Of a stretch of 64,000 nt of DNA, positions 52,278-60,895 are shown piece by piece. The position numbers were made by a program, and so were the translations under genes. Every line of letters starts with the position of its first letter. Within the stretch, counting starts at the first letter, position 1. Source of the DNA: Actimicrobium sp035984655. Lineage in GTDB: Bacteria > Pseudomonadota > Gammaproteobacteria > Burkholderiales > Burkholderiaceae_D. Where the stretch lies: positions 62,001 to 126,000 of the forward strand of contig NZ_JAXCHT010000005.1 of assembly GCF_035984655.1 (NCBI RefSeq). The letters run 5' to 3'. Below the pieces are notes generated by a model. That model saw only the letters and a list, made by a program, of their open reading frames with translations. It was not told the origin of the DNA and made no database searches.

Positions 52278-53945
52278 ATGAGTGCACCCGAACGCATCTG
52301 GAATCATCAGCAGCGCAATCGCGCGGCGCGCATGGAACGTGGGCGCGCCGTGCTTGGCGCCGATTTGCAGGGCAAGGTGCTGCCGTCGGCGCGCATCGCC
52401 GATTTGCTGCATGCCGTGCTGGAGTGCGGCGACCGGGTCTGCCTGGAAGGGAACAACCAGAAGCAGGCGGACTTTCTCGGCAAGGCGCTGGCGACGCTGG
52501 ACCCGGCGCGCATCCATGACCTGCAAATGCTGCAGTCGGTGCTGGCGTTGCCGGAACATCTGGACGTGTTCGAAAACGGCATTGCCTCGAAGCTCGATTT
52601 TTCATTCTCGGGTCCGCAGGCGGCGCGGCTGGCCCGGCTGGTTGCCGGCGGCAAGCTCAACATCGGCGCGATCCACACCTATCTCGAATTGTTCGCGCGC
52701 TATTTCGTCGACCTGACCCCGCGCATCGCGCTGGTCGCGGCTGAAGCGGCCGACCGGCACGGCAACCTGTACACCGGACCGAATACCGAGGACACCCCGG
52801 CGATCGTCGAAGCCACCGCGTTCAAGAGCGGCATCGTCATCGTGCAAGTCAACCGTATCGTCGATGTGCTGCCGCGCGTGGATATTCCGGCCGATTGGGT
52901 CGACTACGTGATCGCCGCGCCGACCCCGTTCTTCATCGAACCGTTGTTCACACGCGACCCGGCGCAGATCTCGGAAATCCAGGTGCTGATGGCGATGATG
53001 GCGATCAAGGGCATCTACGCCGAATATCAGGTCGAGCGCCTGAACCACGGCATCGGCTTCGACACGGCCGCCATCGAATTGCTGTTGCCAACCTATGCCG
53101 AGTCGCTCGGGCTAAAAGGCAAGATCGCGCGCCACTGGGCCCTGAATCCGCATCCGGCATTGATTCCGGCGATCGAGGCTGGCTTCGTCGAATCGGTCCA
53201 TTCGTTCGGTTCCGAACTGGGCATGGAGGCGTACATCAGCGCGCGCCCGGATATCTTCTTTGTCGGGGCGGACGGGTCGATGCGCAGCAACCGGGCGCTA
53301 TGCCAGGCCGCCGGTCACTACGCCTGCGACATGTTCATCGGCTCGACGCTGCAGATTGATTTGCAGGGCAATTCGTCGACCGCCACGCTGGGCCGCATTG
53401 CCGGGTTTGGCGGCGCGCCGAACATGGGCGCCGATGCGCGCGGGCGACGTCATGCCAGTGCCGCATGGCTGAAGGCCGGGCAGCAGGCCGGACAGGGCCG
53501 CAACCGCATGCCGCGCGGGCAGAAGCTGGTGGTGCAGATTGTCGAGACCTTTCGCGAGCACATGCAACCGGCCTTCGTCGAGAAGCTCGACGCCTGGGAA
53601 CTGGCCGAGCAGGCCGGCATGGCGCTGCCGCCGGTGATGATCTACGGTGACGACGTGACCCATATCCTGACCGAGGAGGGGATTGCCAACCTGCTGCTGT
53701 GCCGCACCGATGAAGAACGTGAACAGGCCATTCGCGGCGTTGCCGGTTACACCCCGGTCGGCATGGCGCGTGACCGTCGCATGGTGGAGAACCTGCGCGA
53801 TCGCGGCATCGTCCAGCGCGCCGAGGACATGGGTATCGACAAACGGCTGGCCACGCGTGACTTGCTGGCCGCGCGCAACATGAAGGATCTGGTGCGCGCA
53901 TCGGGTGGCCTGTACATGCCACCCAAACGCTTTCGGAACTGGTAA
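52278..53945 (+). CDS. mdcA: Malonate decarboxylase alpha subunit (acetyl-S-ACP:malonate transferase)
   Basis: 555 residues, the family's normal length. Conserved CoA-transferase-like segments are LEGNNQKQADFLGKAL, GGKLNIGAIHTYLELFARYF, GSTLQIDLQGNSSTATLGRIAGFGGAPNMGADARGRRHAS and MIYGDDVTHILTEEG. It swaps malonate for acetate on the acyl carrier protein MdcC. Adjoins dctM with no gap, so uptake and use are one transcript. Confidence 0.96.
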   Translation: MSAPERIWNHQQRNRAARMERGRAVLGADLQGKVLPSARIADLLHAVLECGDRVCLEGNNQKQADFLGKALATLDPARIHDLQMLQSVLALPEHLDVFENGIASKLDFSFSGPQAARLARLVAGGKLNIGAIHTYLELFARYFVDLTPRIALVAAEAADRHGNLYTGPNTEDTPAIVEATAFKSGIVIVQVNRIVDVLPRVDIPADWVDYVIAAPTPFFIEPLFTRDPAQISEIQVLMAMMAIKGIYAEYQVERLNHGIGFDTAAIELLLPTYAESLGLKGKIARHWALNPHPALIPAIEAGFVESVHSFGSELGMEAYISARPDIFFVGADGSMRSNRALCQAAGHYACDMFIGSTLQIDLQGNSSTATLGRIAGFGGAPNMGADARGRRHASAAWLKAGQQAGQGRNRMPRGQKLVVQIVETFREHMQPAFVEKLDAWELAEQAGMALPPVMIYGDDVTHILTEEGIANLLLCRTDEEREQAIRGVAGYTPVGMARDRRMVENLRDRGIVQRAEDMGIDKRLATRDLLAARNMKDLVRASGGLYMPPKRFRNW

Positions 53946-53956
53946 CGAAAGAGACG

Positions 53957-54271
53957 ATGGAAAATTTGATATTTCATTTTGACGGCGGACGCGCACGCGG
54001 TGCGCGACAGGCGCAACTGGTGGGCGTGGTCAGCTCGGGCAATCTGGAAGTGCTGATCGAGGCCGCCGCGCTGCAGGGCGCTTGCGAGATTCACGTGCAA
54101 ACCGCGGCGCGGGGTTTCGGCGCGATCTGGCAAGCGGTCATGACCGATTTTCACGCGCGCTGGCAACTCGCCGACACGCGCATTTCGATTAACGACATGG
54201 GCGCCACGCCGGCCGTCGTGAGTCTGCGGCTGGATCAGGCGGTCGAATCGATGCTGGGAGAATCCGCATGA
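53957..54271 (+). CDS. mdcC: Malonate decarboxylase acyl carrier protein (delta subunit)
   Basis: 104 residues. The prosthetic-group serine is in VVSSGNLEVLIE, most likely Ser27 ahead of Gly-Asn. It carries 2'-(5''-phosphoribosyl)-3'-dephospho-CoA, attached by MdcG. ATGA overlap with mdcD. Confidence 0.94.
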   Translation: MENLIFHFDGGRARGARQAQLVGVVSSGNLEVLIEAAALQGACEIHVQTAARGFGAIWQAVMTDFHARWQLADTRISINDMGATPAVVSLRLDQAVESMLGESA

Positions 54272-55170
54272 TGGCGCAAGCCCACAGCTACCTCGAAGCG
54301 AGCGCGCGCGAGCGCCTTGGCTGGCTGTTCGAAGACGCCGGTTTCGAGGAATGGTTGCCACCGGCGGCGCGCATTGTCAGCCCGCATCTGGCGCAGCTCG
54401 ATGCACCGATCTCGTTCGACGACGGCGTCGTGATCGGGCGTGGCACGCTGGCCTGCAAGGTTATTTTTGCCGCGGCGCAGGAGGGTGGTTTCATGGGCGG
54501 CGCGGTCGGTGAGGTGCATGGCGCGAAACTGGTCGGCCTGTTGCGGCGGGCGGTCGTCGAGCGGCCCGACGCGGTCATTCTGCTGCTGGAAACCGGCGGT
54601 GTGCGGCTGCACGAAGCCAATGCCGGACTGATCGGCGTCTCCGAAGTCATGCGCGCGCTGCTCGACGTACGCGCCGCAGGCATTCCGGTGATCGTGCTGA
54701 TCGGCGGCTCGAACGGCTGCTTCGGCGGCATGGGCATCGTGGCTTGCTGCGCCAACGCCATCGTGATGTCGGAGCAGGCCCGCCTTGCCATGTCCGGTCC
54801 GGAAGTCATCGAAACCGCCAATGGCGTCGAAGAATTCGATTCGCGCGACCGTGCGCTGGTGTGGCGCACGACCGGCGGCAAGCATCGCTATCTGCTGGGG
54901 GACTGCGATTGCATCGTGGCCGACAGCGTCGACGCATTTCGTGCTGCCGCACTGGCGTTGCTGGACCAATTGGCGCCTGCCGATGTGCCGCTGACGCTGG
55001 CCGCGCTCGAAGCGGAACAGTTGCGGCTGCAGCGTCGCCTGACGCTACACGGCGCCGCCACCGAGCCGATGGAGATCTGGCGGCAGCGCGGGATTGTCGA
55101 CCCGGACAGCATTGCGTTAATGGAGCCCGATGCATTCATGGCCGTGGCGCGCCCGGCAAGGAGTCGTTGA
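54268..55170 (+). CDS. mdcD: Malonyl-S-ACP decarboxylase beta subunit
   Basis: 300 residues, carboxyltransferase (crotonase-like) fold related to AccD. Segments include EEWLPPAARIVSPHLAQL, AAAQEGGFMGGAVGEVHGAKL (oxyanion region) and IGGSNGCFGGMGIVACC. With MdcE it decarboxylates malonyl-ACP to acetyl-ACP. Biotin-independent family. The stop shares one base with the mdcE start (TGATG). Confidence 0.95.
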   Translation: MMAQAHSYLEASARERLGWLFEDAGFEEWLPPAARIVSPHLAQLDAPISFDDGVVIGRGTLACKVIFAAAQEGGFMGGAVGEVHGAKLVGLLRRAVVERPDAVILLLETGGVRLHEANAGLIGVSEVMRALLDVRAAGIPVIVLIGGSNGCFGGMGIVACCANAIVMSEQARLAMSGPEVIETANGVEEFDSRDRALVWRTTGGKHRYLLGDCDCIVADSVDAFRAAALALLDQLAPADVPLTLAALEAEQLRLQRRLTLHGAATEPMEIWRQRGIVDPDSIALMEPDAFMAVARPARSR

Positions 55171-55886
55171 TGGATTGGCAAACACTGACCGGGCAACTGT
55201 TTCCGCTCGGGCACCAGGTTACCGAGCAGGATTGTTTTCTGAGTGGCACGGCCCGCGTCGGCGAGCAGACCATGGCAATCATCGGCACCACCGGGCACAC
55301 GCCGATCGGTGTCGAAATCGCACTGGCGCAGGCGAAGGCGGTGCTGGCGACGGTGCGGGATTTTCCGCAACGACCGATTCTGATCCTGGTCGATACCCAG
55401 GGCCAGCGCTTGCGGCATCGCGACGAAATGCTGGGCATCAATGCCTACATGGCGCATTTGGGCAAATGCATCGCGCTGGCACGGCAATCAGGTCACCGCG
55501 TCATCGGACTGGTGTACGACCAGGCCCTGTCGGGCGGTTTCATCACCAGTGGCTTGATGGCCGATGATTGCTACGCACTGCCGCAGGCGACTATCCGCGT
55601 GATGGGCCTGCCGGCGATGGCGCGCATCACCAAGGTGCCGGAGGCGCGCCTGACCGAGCTGGCCAAGGACAATCCGGTGTTTGCCCCTGGCCCGGAAAAT
55701 TATGTGCGCATGGGCGGCTTGCAAGGACTCTGGGAAGGCGATCTGGCGCAGTGCCTGGCAAGCGCGCTGAGCGACGCCGATCCAGTCGATCGTCGCAGCA
55801 GCCTTGGCTTGCAGCGGGGTGGCCGCAAGATGGCGGCAACCGTGACCGCAGCGGTGCTTCGGGATGGTCATGCCACCGCGCCATAG
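55170..55886 (+). CDS. mdcE: Malonyl-S-ACP decarboxylase gamma subunit
   Basis: 238 residues from ATG 55170 (MDWQTLTGQLFPLGHQV). Related to AccA: RPILILVDTQGQRLRHRDEMLGINAYMAHLGKCIA and YDQALSGGFITSGLMADDCYAL. Completes the carboxyltransferase with MdcD. Overlaps mdcG by 23 bases. Confidence 0.95.
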   Translation: MDWQTLTGQLFPLGHQVTEQDCFLSGTARVGEQTMAIIGTTGHTPIGVEIALAQAKAVLATVRDFPQRPILILVDTQGQRLRHRDEMLGINAYMAHLGKCIALARQSGHRVIGLVYDQALSGGFITSGLMADDCYALPQATIRVMGLPAMARITKVPEARLTELAKDNPVFAPGPENYVRMGGLQGLWEGDLAQCLASALSDADPVDRRSSLGLQRGGRKMAATVTAAVLRDGHATAP

Positions 55887-56550
55887 TCTGGTCCGACTGT
55901 CCGCGGCAGGCTGGGATGTGGCGCACCGGCAGATTCCGGCGGCGTATCACGCTGATGTGCAGCGCTGGGCCGCGGCCGATTGGCCGGTGATTGCACGCCG
56001 CCAGGAACCGGATTGTCCGTCCGATATGTGTTGTCTTGGGTTGGCTTTACCGCCCCATCCCGTAACGTATGAAAAGGTTCGGCTGCCACTGCGCATTCCG
56101 GTCAACGAGATTACCGATGCGCGTGCACCGTTGATTCTGGCAGACGTCCTCGATACCGTTCCGGCGCCCTGGCGTGCGCCCTTGCTGGCTCTGGACGCCG
56201 AAGCGGAAACGGCCGAGCTGGCGCTGCGCGTGTACGGCTCGGCCGCGTTGCAGGCGATTACCGGCTTGCGCTACCTGCATGCGCAATCAGACCTGGATGT
56301 GCTGCTCAGCCCGGTCATCCCGGACCAGCTTGACCGCGGCCTGGCGCTGCTGATGGTGGCCAGCGCAACCTTGCCGCTGGACGGCGAAATCGTGTTCCCG
56401 TCCGGCGATGCGGTGGCGTGGAGAGAATGGCGCAATGCCGATGCACAGCAGGTGCCGTCGCGTGTGCTGGTCAAGCGCCGCGTCGGCGTTGCCTTGCTGA
56501 CCATGTCGGCATTGCGCGCCACGCTGGAGGGTGCGGCATGCGCGGGCTAG
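55864..56550 (+). CDS. mdcG: Malonate decarboxylase holo-ACP synthase
   Basis: 228 residues at most; ATG 55870 (MPPRHSLVRLS) is an equally good start. LRVYGSAALQAITGLRYLHAQSDLDVLL carries the nucleotidyltransferase-like GS...DLD site. It transfers the phosphoribosyl-dephospho-CoA group to the MdcC serine. Overlaps mdcB by 13 bases. Confidence 0.9.
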   Translation: MVMPPRHSLVRLSAAGWDVAHRQIPAAYHADVQRWAAADWPVIARRQEPDCPSDMCCLGLALPPHPVTYEKVRLPLRIPVNEITDARAPLILADVLDTVPAPWRAPLLALDAEAETAELALRVYGSAALQAITGLRYLHAQSDLDVLLSPVIPDQLDRGLALLMVASATLPLDGEIVFPSGDAVAWREWRNADAQQVPSRVLVKRRVGVALLTMSALRATLEGAACAG

Positions 56551-57395
56551 TGCTGCAACCGGATGCCGGTCGCATTGATCCGGGCCGGATCGTTGCGCGC
56601 CTGGCCCTGCGCAGCCTGCATGCGGAACTGGTGTTGCATCCGAAGCCAGGACTGGTATCACCGCACGACAACGGCAGCCATCGCGACATGACGGCGGTGA
56701 CGTTTGCGCGCAGCCTGTTCGCGTTGCGCCACTATTTTCGCGACATCGCCCGGGCCGGCGCGGACGGCGCGCCATTTCACGTGTTGCGCCAGCTCGGTAT
56801 CGATGCCGAGCGCACCATGTTGCGGGCCACCGGCGGCGTCAACACCCATCGCGGTGCGATCTTTTCCAGCGGCATGCTGGCAGCGGCGATTGGCGCTGCG
56901 ATGCAATCTCCGCGTCCGCTGAGTGCGGCATTGATCCGGCAAACACTGCGCGTGCGCTGGGGCGCGGCGCTGGCATTGCATACCAATGCCGCCGCCTCGC
57001 ACGGGCAAACCGTGCGTCTGCTGCATGCCGCCAGCGGCGCGCGCGAGGAGGCCGAGCGTGGTTTTCCCGCCGTCTTCGAGCTGGCCTTGCCGCGCTTGGA
57101 CGCGACGCTGGCGGCCGGACGCAGCTTGCGCGAAGCCTGTGTCGACACATTGTTTGCGCTGATCGCCCACATCAGCGATACCAATGTCGTGCATCGCGGC
57201 GGCGTGGTTGGCGGCATCAAGGCACGTCAGCTGGCGCAGGCTTTCCTGCAGGCGGGTGGCACCGCCGCCGCCGACTGGGAGGCGCGTGCCGACGCATGCG
57301 GCCGGCAGTTCGTGGCGCTGAATCTGTCGCCGGGCGGTGCGGCAGACCTGTTGGCGGCCACCTGTCTGGTCCATCACGCGACGCGGCAGCAATGA
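56538..57395 (+). CDS. mdcB: Triphosphoribosyl-dephospho-CoA synthase
   Basis: 285 residues from ATG 56538. CitG/MdcB family segments are ELVLHPKPGLVSPHDNGSHRDM near residue 28, GGVNTHRGAIFSSGML near residue 97 and DTNVVHRGGVVGGIKARQLAQ. It makes the precursor that MdcG attaches. Its stop shares ATGA with mdcH. Confidence 0.93.
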   Translation: MRGLVLQPDAGRIDPGRIVARLALRSLHAELVLHPKPGLVSPHDNGSHRDMTAVTFARSLFALRHYFRDIARAGADGAPFHVLRQLGIDAERTMLRATGGVNTHRGAIFSSGMLAAAIGAAMQSPRPLSAALIRQTLRVRWGAALALHTNAAASHGQTVRLLHAASGAREEAERGFPAVFELALPRLDATLAAGRSLREACVDTLFALIAHISDTNVVHRGGVVGGIKARQLAQAFLQAGGTAAADWEARADACGRQFVALNLSPGGAADLLAATCLVHHATRQQ

Positions 57396-58291
57396 CCTTG
57401 CGCTTTGCCATCTTGTGCCCGGGGCAGGGGGGCCAAACTGCGGCGCTGTTTGCGCTCACGCCTGACGCGCCACGACCTGCGCTGGCCGAGCCGATCGAGC
57501 ACATCCTCAACGATCCGGCGCTCCTGTTCGCCAACCGCCATGCGCAACCGCTGATCGTCGCCGCAGGACTGGCGCGCTGGCAGGCGCTGCGAGCGCACAT
57601 CCCGCCGCCAGCGCTGGTGGCCGGGTACAGTGTCGGCGAGCTGACTGCCTACGGAGTGGCCGACGCGTTGCCGAGCGATGCCTTGCTTGCGCTGGCAGTA
57701 CAACGCGCCGTCCTGATGGACGCCTGTGTCGATCCGGCCTTGCCGCAGGTGATGCTGGCCATCGGCGGTATCGGGCACGCCGAGGCCGCGCTCTTGCTGC
57801 GTGAACACGGCATGGTCGTCGCGATCGACAATGGCGCCGACCGCATGATTGCGGGCGGGCTGGCGCGCGATGCGGCGGCACTCGAAACGGCCCTCGCCAG
57901 GGCCGGCGCCAGCTGCCAGCGGCTGCGGGTGGAAGTCGCCTCGCACACCCCCTGGATGGCCGGCGCGCAAGCCGGGTTCGCCACTGCGTTGGCGCAGCAC
58001 GACTGGCATGCCTGTGCCGTTCCGGTGCTGGGCGGCGTGCGCGCCGAGCGTATTCAGACGCCCCTTGCGGCGCAGGCGGCGCTGGTCGATCAGCTGGCGT
58101 CGCCGATCGGTTGGGCCGATTGCATGGATGCGCTGGTCGAATGCGGTATCGCGGTGGCGCTGGAACTTGGCCCTGGCGATGCGCTGTCGCGCATGCTGCG
58201 CGAGCGTCATCCGGGGCTCGAATGCCGCTCGCTCGACGCCTTTCGCAGCATTGATGCGGCGGCGGCATGGCTGCAACGGCGCATCGCTTAG
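57392..58291 (+). CDS. mdcH: Malonate decarboxylase malonyl-CoA:ACP transacylase
   Basis: 299 residues from ATG 57392. The FabD-like nucleophile elbow is VAGYSVGELTAYG (GxSxG, Ser near residue 73), with the N-terminal ILCPGQGGQ oxyanion segment; His is in RVEVASHTPWM near residue 188. It loads the carrier protein with malonyl to start the cycle. Last gene of the malonate operon; no clear terminator follows in the 145 bp before kup. Confidence 0.92.
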   Translation: MTLRFAILCPGQGGQTAALFALTPDAPRPALAEPIEHILNDPALLFANRHAQPLIVAAGLARWQALRAHIPPPALVAGYSVGELTAYGVADALPSDALLALAVQRAVLMDACVDPALPQVMLAIGGIGHAEAALLLREHGMVVAIDNGADRMIAGGLARDAAALETALARAGASCQRLRVEVASHTPWMAGAQAGFATALAQHDWHACAVPVLGGVRAERIQTPLAAQAALVDQLASPIGWADCMDALVECGIAVALELGPGDALSRMLRERHPGLECRSLDAFRSIDAAAAWLQRRIA

Positions 58292-58436
58292 CCGAAGCGG
58301 CGCAAACGAATCGACCGGCAACCCATTCGCCACCATCACGATTGCACGCCCCAAGCCTCAAATCCGGTGCTGTTTAGTGCTACGATCCGTGCCTGAATGT
58401 GTGATGCCTCGAATTTGAATAGCGATCCCAACCTCA

Positions 58437-60314
58437 ATGACTTCTTCGACTTCTTCAAAAAATGTCGCCGCCCTGACGCTGGCTGCCGTTGGCGTGGTGT
58501 ATGGCGACATCGGCACCAGTCCACTGTATGCACTCAAGGAAGTGTTCTCCGGCAGTCATGGCGTCCCGCTCAACCATGCCAATCTGTTTGGCATTGTCTC
58601 GTTGATCGTGTGGGGGTTGACCATCATCGTGTCGCTCAAATATGTCACGCTGATTCTGCGCGCCGACAATCGCGGCGAGGGCGGCATCATGGCCCTGATG
58701 GCACTGGCGTTGTCGTCGGTCACCACGAAATCGGCCTGGTACCGGCCACTGACCATCATCGGCTTGCTCGGCGCTGCGCTGTTCTATGGCGACAGCGTGA
58801 TCACGCCGGCGATCTCGGTGCTGTCGGCCATCGAAGGAATCGAACTCGCGACGCCAGCATTTAATGCGTATGTGGTGCCATTGACGGTGTTTGTGCTGGT
58901 CGCGCTGTATCTGGTGCAGTTCAAGGGGTCGGCCGGCATCGGCAAATGGTTCGGACTGGTGATGCTGGTGTGGTTTGCCACGCTGGCCACGATGGGCGTC
59001 ATCAATATCATTCGCATGCCGGAGATTCTGCAGGCACTCAATCCGTATCACGCGTTGGCATTCATGGCCGGTCATCCCTGGATGGCGTTCGTTGCCCTGG
59101 GAGCGATCGTGCTGGCATTCACTGGCGCCGAAGCCTTGTATGCCGACATGGGACATTTTGGCCGCCAGCCGATCCGCATGGCGTGGGCACTGATCGTGTT
59201 TCCGGCGCTGGCGCTGAATTATCTGGGCCAGGGCGGGGTCCTGCTGGCCGACCCGGGCGCAATCATCAATCCGTTTTATCACCAGCTCGGCGCATGGAGC
59301 ATTTATCCGCTGGTGATCCTGTCGACCATGGCCACCGTGATCGCTTCGCAGGCCACCATTTCCGGCACCTTCTCGATGACGCAGCAGGCCATTTCGCTGG
59401 GCTTTTTGCCGCGCATGCGGGTGGATCACACATCCGAGCGCGAAATCGGCCAGATTTACATTCCGACCGCAAACTGGGTGCAACTGGTGGTGGTGCTGCT
59501 GGCGGTGATCGGTTTCGGTTCGTCGACCAACCTGGCTGCCGCCTACGGCATTGCCGTGACGGCGACGATGACCACCACCACGATTCTGACTTTCTTCGTG
59601 GTGCGCTATGCGTGGGGCTACCGCTTGTGGTTGTGTCTGCTGGCGACCGGGTTCTTCTTCGTCATCGATGCCACGTTCTTCTCTGCCAACCTGCTCAAGG
59701 TGGCGCACGGCGGCTGGTTCCCGCTGGTGCTGGGCGCCATCATGTTCACCGTGATGATGACGTGGAAGCGCGGCCGCCAGCTGGTCTTCGATAATCTGCT
59801 CAAGCACGCCATTCCGCTGGAGGAGTTTCTGAATTCCCTGTTCCTGAGTCCGCCGGTGCGCGTGTCCGGCACCGCGATCTTCCTGCGCGGTGAAGGCGAC
59901 GGCGTGCCACACGCCATGCTCCATAATCTGTCGCACAACAAGGTGTTGCATGAACAGGTGTTGTTTCTGACGGTGCGCAATCGTCATATTCCCCGGGTGC
60001 CGGAGAAAGATCGCATCTGCATCGTGCCGCTGGGACATGACTGTTATCAGATTTACGTTGATTACGGTTTCAAGGATGAGCGCGATATTCCCGCAGCATT
60101 GAACGCGTGCCGCATGAACGGCATCGATTTCGAAATGATGGAAACCTCCTTCTTCATCTCGCGCCAAACCGTGATTCCAACCGTGGGCAGTGGCATGGCC
60201 TTGTGGCGTGAGCGCCTGTTCGCCACGATGTCGCGCAACTCCCGCGATGCGGCAGATTATTTCCGGATTCCCAGTAACCGCGTGATCGAGTTGGGCACGC
60301 AAGTCGAGATTTGA
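58437..60314 (+). CDS. kup: Low-affinity potassium uptake protein Kup
   Basis: 625 residues. Twelve TM helices in the first 430 residues with the Kup signature VVYGDIGTSPLYALKEVF (about 20-37) and ITPAISVLSAIEGIE; the C-terminal cytoplasmic part (about 455-625) ends near VIELGTQVEI. A proton-coupled K+ importer. The ATG is preceded by no obvious ribosome site. A probable K+ exporter lies 15 kb away at 41681. Confidence 0.96.
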   Translation: MTSSTSSKNVAALTLAAVGVVYGDIGTSPLYALKEVFSGSHGVPLNHANLFGIVSLIVWGLTIIVSLKYVTLILRADNRGEGGIMALMALALSSVTTKSAWYRPLTIIGLLGAALFYGDSVITPAISVLSAIEGIELATPAFNAYVVPLTVFVLVALYLVQFKGSAGIGKWFGLVMLVWFATLATMGVINIIRMPEILQALNPYHALAFMAGHPWMAFVALGAIVLAFTGAEALYADMGHFGRQPIRMAWALIVFPALALNYLGQGGVLLADPGAIINPFYHQLGAWSIYPLVILSTMATVIASQATISGTFSMTQQAISLGFLPRMRVDHTSEREIGQIYIPTANWVQLVVVLLAVIGFGSSTNLAAAYGIAVTATMTTTTILTFFVVRYAWGYRLWLCLLATGFFFVIDATFFSANLLKVAHGGWFPLVLGAIMFTVMMTWKRGRQLVFDNLLKHAIPLEEFLNSLFLSPPVRVSGTAIFLRGEGDGVPHAMLHNLSHNKVLHEQVLFLTVRNRHIPRVPEKDRICIVPLGHDCYQIYVDYGFKDERDIPAALNACRMNGIDFEMMETSFFISRQTVIPTVGSGMALWRERLFATMSRNSRDAADYFRIPSNRVIELGTQVEI

Positions 60315-60814
60315 TGATGATTCGCCTCGCAACCCCCGCGGACGCGGCTGACATTTGCGCAATCTACAACCAGTACGTGATCAGTTCGACCATCACGTTC
60401 GAGGAGGTCGCCGTCAGTGTCGACGAGATGGCGCAGCGCATCGCCACCATCGGTGGCGCGCTGCCATGGTATGTCTATGAAGCGCAGGGAAGGGTGCTCG
60501 GCTACGCCTATGCAACGCCTTGGAAAGCGCGCAGCGCCTATCGGTTCTCGGTTGAAAGTACCGTCTACGTCGATTTGCACCATGCCAAGAAAGGCATTGG
60601 GATCGCGCTCTACGAAAGGCTGATTGACGATCTGCGCGCACGCAGAACGCACATCGTGCTGGCTGGAATTGCGCTGCCCAACCAGGGCAGCATTGCCCTG
60701 CACCAGAAACTTGGCTTCATGCAGGTCGCGCAGTTGCGCGAAGTCGGTCGCAAATTCGATCGCTGGGTCGACGTTGGTTACTGGGAGCTCGTGCTGGGCG
60801 ATGCGCCAGACTGA
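60314..60814 (+). CDS. GNAT N-acetyltransferase, phosphinothricin/methionine-sulfoximine type
   Basis: 166 residues from ATG 60314, overlapping the kup stop by one base (TGATG); ATG 60317 and TTG 60311 are alternatives. The sequence IRLATPADAADICAIYNQYV, AYRFSVESTVYVDLHHAKKGIGIALYERLI (acetyl-CoA loop near residue 95) and SIALHQKLGFMQVAQLREVGRKFDRWVDV follow the Pat/MddA family. It probably acetylates an amino-acid analogue; real substrate unknown. Confidence 0.9.
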   Translation: MMIRLATPADAADICAIYNQYVISSTITFEEVAVSVDEMAQRIATIGGALPWYVYEAQGRVLGYAYATPWKARSAYRFSVESTVYVDLHHAKKGIGIALYERLIDDLRARRTHIVLAGIALPNQGSIALHQKLGFMQVAQLREVGRKFDRWVDVGYWELVLGDAPD

Positions 60815-60888
60815 CACGCATCGCGCGTCGGTCCCTGGCAGCCGGCGCGCAATCCCGGTTCGACTTGAGATTGCGCGCCTGCGTGTCA
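60812..60888. terminator. Nested inverted repeat between convergent genes
   Basis: Outer arms tgacacgca (60812-60820, beginning with the stop of the acetyltransferase gene) and tgcgtgtca (60880-60888); inner perfect 10-bp arms gcgcgcaatc (60845-60854) and gattgcgcgc (60869-60878). It fills the gap between convergent genes, as the element at 3346 does. No T-tract is present, so the action could be as an RNA hairpin or DNA cruciform. Confidence 0.75.
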
Positions 60889-60895
60889 CGTCAGG

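Noticed and set aside
50547..52559. Open frame of 670 codons on the minus strand
   Set aside because: Antisense to dctQ, dctM and mdcA; low-complexity His/Arg/Gln composition and no recognised motif.
58455..60362. Open frame of 635 codons on the minus strand
   Set aside because: Antisense to the complete kup gene, with the same biased composition.
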